Part shown: in pieces, positions 60,901-64,000 of the stretch
Layout: each line of letters begins with the position of its first letter
Numbering within the stretch: the stretch's first letter is position 1
Assembly (NCBI GenBank): GCA_013399115.1
Contig: VXAA01000162.1
Coordinates: 349,789-413,788, forward strand
Reading direction: 5' to 3'
Length of the DNA: 64,000 nt
Source of the DNA: Anseranas semipalmata
Lineage: Eukaryota; Chordata; Aves; Anseriformes; Anseranatidae
The notes under the pieces: generated by a model
The model's database searches: none
Seen by the model: only the letters and a program-made list of their open reading frames with translations
What the model was told of the DNA's origin: nothing
Program-made: the position numbers and the translations under genes

Positions 60901-61250
60901 GCAGACCCCAAAGAACAGCCTGGAGCTGGTTACAGCCTGCACGGTCCCTCTATGTGCACAAGGCGCTTTAAGCACTCAAAAATGGAAACCTGACTCCCGC
61001 AGAAAGCAACTTGACTCCTGCAGAAAGAGAAGCAGTGAGAGGCTCATTCAGCAGGTGGCTGCTGAGAAGCACAATGTCTCCTTTGTGCAGGCTCATGACA
61101 GCAGAGCAGCCTCTGCATTGCCTCACGCCTGGCAGCTGCTCGTGAATGCTATATTGAGCTGTCAACACGGCCAGCCTGGCATTCCCCAGCAAGGGTAGGG
61201 CAGGGCGGATGCGGTTCAGCAACAGACCAAACCACCACAGGAAAGCATTA

Positions 61251-63207
61251 AGGCATTAATTTAACCACAGTCCTTGCCTATTACTTAGTTTGTCCACTGC
61301 TCAATAGCAGCATAAAATATTAACAAACTTTTGGGTCCAGAACTCTTTTTTATCGTCCTTCTTCTATTGAGGCAATAGTCTTCTAGCACAGCGAGCAGCA
61401 GTCTGCATGTAACAAACTTGGGCAAACATTACTCAGTCATATTTACACTATCCTCCATGCACTCATGCAAACACCACAAGTAGTTCAGCAGGTCTTGTGG
61501 CCAAAGGTTTCTGTGAGCAACAAGCAGAATCATCCAAAGCAGCAGGCCCTGGGGATTTTGTTTATTCACCAAAATTTGGAAGGAGGCTAACAAGAGACCT
61601 ACCTCTACCCAACTGGCAGGAACGGGCTGAGAATGCAATAGAAAACTAGTACGTGCAACATGAACTAAGAATTCAAAATGCTTTCAAAGGAGAGAAATAG
61701 AAAAAAATATAAAGGGTACGCCAACTTCAGTTTGGCAGGTAATTTGACAAGCAATAGCTTAAGACAAAACAAAAAGAAAGAGGTGTTTCTGAGCAATTAG
61801 GTTCCTAGAATAGCAGCAGGGACAAAAGCACAAACCATCCCTACGAGGAGGGTGGGGAAGTCTGGTAAGTGACCAGTTTGGCTAAGGCGCATTCTCTTCA
61901 GGAAACAAAGGCAAAAATCATCTTCTCCAGGGCAGCCAGATAAAATAACCTCTTCTGAGAGTCCAGTTTCCTTTATGGGACATTGACTCAAAATACCATT
62001 GACCGTATTTGTTCAGTGTAATTATGCTTTAGTTTTACAGTTGACAGGGAAATATCTTCCCTTCCAATGACGTAATTAAGAACTTGAGAGCAGGGACTCA
62101 AGGGAAAACAGGAGCCAAGGTGACTCAAGGGAAAACAGGAGCTGCTGTGAGGGGACCCCTTTGCATACACAGTGCAGTGAAATTGGTTGTACAGGACAAG
62201 CACACAAAGGGTCACAAAGGCAAAAGCTCTTGTTTGCATGCCCCAAATCTGCTGTGGCTCTACTCAGCAATTGCTTTCATATTTCCATCCACACTTAAGG
62301 CCCGGAAAGTACAAAATTACAAGACAGTATTCCCTTTTTTAGTATCAGAGACCAGTGTCCACATCTGTTACCGTGCTTCTCCACCTAAAAGCAAAGCACA
62401 AATTGACTTGGTGAGCGTTTCCAGTCCTATCATTACTGGTCCCCATGCTGGACTAGAAATGAAAAGCACTGACCACGTACACACACATTTTCTCAGCAGG
62501 GCAACCAAGGAGTAAATCTCACTTAAGTCTGACCCCAAGTAAGTAGAGTCTTCTTAGGGCCAAATGCTAATGTATGCACTAAAACCTATTACGACACTTC
62601 TGAGACTAGATCAATGTGTAGCAAGGCAGCAAGCCAGAACATATGAAGTAAAATCCTAAGTATGATTTAGGACAAATAAGCACCAGATTTTTTGCCAGCC
62701 ACATGGAACTAATGTTTTAAAATACCGATGGGAAGTCACACAGAAAAACAACTGATACCAGCTCAGTGAAGGACATAAAAGCAGCATCTTCCTCGCATGG
62801 CATTCTGTGCTTTGCTCTGCCTTAGGCAGGGAGATAGGGAGTGGTTTCAGTGCAGGATTTCACAGACTAAGGCTGGCAGAGCAGAAAAGGAAGAAGGCAA
62901 TAAAGATCCTTTTTAAGTAATTTTTCAACACACTAAAATGTTCCATCAAATCAACAAACAAGCTTAAAAAAAAAAAACAGGAGATGAACTATAGCATCTC
63001 ACAATGTAATAAATGTCACTCATTAAGATTCAACTATTTAAAAATTTTAGTCAGTTTTACAGGGCTTGCTTTGATCCCAACAGTTATAAAATACACCCTT
63101 TATGGAAGTAAAAAACACTCCTGCACAGCTTCTACCATTGAAAGAACTTCTCAGCAGCAGTCAAATGTCTGGGCTGGCTTCCAGATAGCATGAATGGCCA
63201 GGTCTCT
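61251..63207. other. Intergenic DNA downstream of LSG1
   Basis: AT content is higher again. It contains a 27-bp-period repeat (62095-62142) and a poly-A run near 62967-62978. If LSG1 uses a more distal poly(A) site, part of this could be its 3'UTR. A minus-strand AATAAA occurs at 61561-61566. No exon was recognised. Confidence 0.6.
62095..62142 (+). repeat. Tandem repeat, 27-bp period, about 1.8 copies
   Basis: GACTCAAGGGAAAACAGGAGC occurs at 62095 and exactly again at 62122, separated by CAAGGT. Confidence 0.9.
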
Positions 63208-63213
63208 TTTATT
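63208..63213 (-). terminator. Candidate LSG1 poly(A) signal AATAAA
   Basis: TTTATT on the + strand (AATAAA on the minus strand) lies 173 nt downstream of the LSG1 stop codon. It is the first canonical signal after the stop. Actual use is unverified. Confidence 0.4.
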
Positions 63214-63385
63214 CTCAGAAAGGATGAGCTCCAAGGATGAGCCCATTCTTATCTCCCGCCCAGGCCAACCCATAGCACAGAGCTCCCCAGCTGAGCTAGT
63301 GATGCCCACTTTTACTTCTTCCTTAGTTCATGCCTGCAGGACAGTGCAGACCTTGCCTTGGGAAGGCCAGATACCAGTGCCACGG

Positions 63386-63565
63386 CTAAGCGTCCAGATG
63401 CTTAGTGATCCTGCGAACTTTCTCCTTCTTGTTCCTGTTCCCATGTTTTTTCCAGGGCTTTCCTACCACATTCCCAGAATTGGGTGTAGGCACAGACACA
63501 AGGCCGCTGCCGGGCCGGTATCCCATTGTAGCCCGGACGCCTTTCATCAGGGCACGAACATTCTC
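63386..63565 (-). CDS. LSG1: LSG1, last coding exon (C terminus of large-subunit GTPase 1)
   Basis: LSG1 is a cytoplasmic circularly permuted GTPase that promotes release of the export adaptor NMD3 from pre-60S ribosomal subunits (established knowledge). Here a 180-nt exon starts after a strong acceptor (cttctcttccag, AG at 63567-63566) and reads ENVRALMKGVRATMGYRPGS, a variable VPTPNSGNVV linker, then GKPWKKHGNRNKKEKVRRIT and KHLDA, followed by TAG at 63388-63386. The GKPWKKHGNRNKKEK tail matches my recollection of vertebrate LSG1 C termini. It is lysine/arginine-rich, as expected for ribosome contact. The GTPase domain and all upstream exons lie right of the window. I see no further exon between 63566 and 64000. 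It has the same orientation as ATP13A3, as in human 3q29. Confidence 0.9.
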   Translation of the reverse strand, partial: ENVRALMKGVRATMGYRPGSGLVSVPTPNSGNVVGKPWKKHGNRNKKEKVRRITKHLDA

Positions 63566-64000
63566 CTGGAAGAGAAGACAGTCACCAGTGACTGATGAGA
63601 AGATATTTAATCACGAGGAACTGTGAGATGTTACTAAAACCAGACACAGGCAAGCTCAAACTCTACAAGACCTGCTCAGTCCCCAGCCCAAGAGCTGCAG
63701 GAAAGGTCAACCCATGCAGCTGAGTAAAGCCTGCCAGTACTTTCCAGTTCTGCCTGCAGCCATGCCTCACTGAGTCAGGTCCTCAGTGTTCACCACTGCG
63801 AGCAGAGGCGGAGTGTTTACAAGACACTGAACTTCGACAGACATTAGCTATGGCGCTAGGATCGATTCTCACAGTCTCTGCTTTGCACACAACACATTGT
63901 CTTTGCAAACAAATCTGGCGTCTGTGAAAGCCAGAAACTAAAATAACTTGCTCAAGTCTGGAGCGTGGGTAGCACTGCTGGGGCTCACAGCCAGACGTTC
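63566..64000 (-). other. LSG1 intron (partial)
   Basis: No reading frame matching the LSG1 segment expected before its last exon appears here, so this is treated as intron continuing past the window. Confidence 0.7.

Larger units (their letters stand above)
47801..61250. other. GC-rich intergenic domain without recognised genes
   Basis: About 13 kb of GC-rich sequence full of overlapping long ORFs on all frames, as expected where stop codons are rare. None shows family motifs, consistent splice phases or a convincing start. The AT-richer islands inside it (54018-54190, about 54850-55000 and 57800-57990) carry the clustered motifs listed separately. An 81-bp tandem duplication sits at 55733-55894. 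Confidence 0.65.

Noticed and set aside
60273..60911. 212-codon minus-strand ORF with a hydrophobic stretch
   Set aside because: I considered a TMEM44-like membrane protein. The hydrophobic part is short, no family motif matches, and overlapping frames are equally open.

Overview
This window is vertebrate nuclear DNA, almost certainly from a bird. It has split genes with GT-AG introns, CR1 LINE fragments, and a solo LTR of the ERVL type that is abundant in neoavian (especially songbird) genomes. There is no operon-like or prokaryotic structure. Nearly all of the open frames longer than 60 codons are chance frames, especially in the GC-rich right half.

Left part (1 to about 43.9 kb, minus strand): most of ATP13A3, a P5B-type transport ATPase (late-endosomal polyamine transporter family). 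I resolved 22 coding exons from the start codon (21413) to the window edge. Their phases are mutually consistent and give 867 codons plus one base, roughly the first 70% of the protein. Readable motifs include the TGES actuator loop, the P5B-specific PPALP motif in M4, the split DK/TG phosphorylation site, the KGAPE nucleotide-binding motif and TGDN. The 3' exons lie to the left of the window. A 5'UTR intron of about 21 kb separates the first coding exon from a CpG island (about 42.9-43.9 kb) that is interrupted by a 479-base assembly gap. The true first exon and core promoter probably fall in or beside that gap.

Middle part (about 43.9-63.2 kb): about 19 kb of apparent intergenic DNA. From about 47.8 to 61.2 kb it is markedly GC-rich and contains many long but unconvincing ORFs, an exact 81-bp tandem duplication, G-rich runs, and a few AT-richer islands with clustered GATA-type motifs that could be regulatory. 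In mammals TMEM44 lies between ATP13A3 and LSG1. I could not recognise any TMEM44 exon here.

Right edge (63.39-63.57 kb, minus strand): the last coding exon of LSG1, a GTPase for cytoplasmic 60S ribosomal subunit maturation, ending in a lysine/arginine-rich tail. The rest of LSG1 lies to the right of the window.

The two genes share synteny, not a pathway. I found no new multi-gene system. The observations most worth checking are the apparent absence of TMEM44, the candidate regulatory islands, repeat insertions very close to splice sites, an 18-nt microexon, and an atypical splice donor on the exon carrying the catalytic aspartate.
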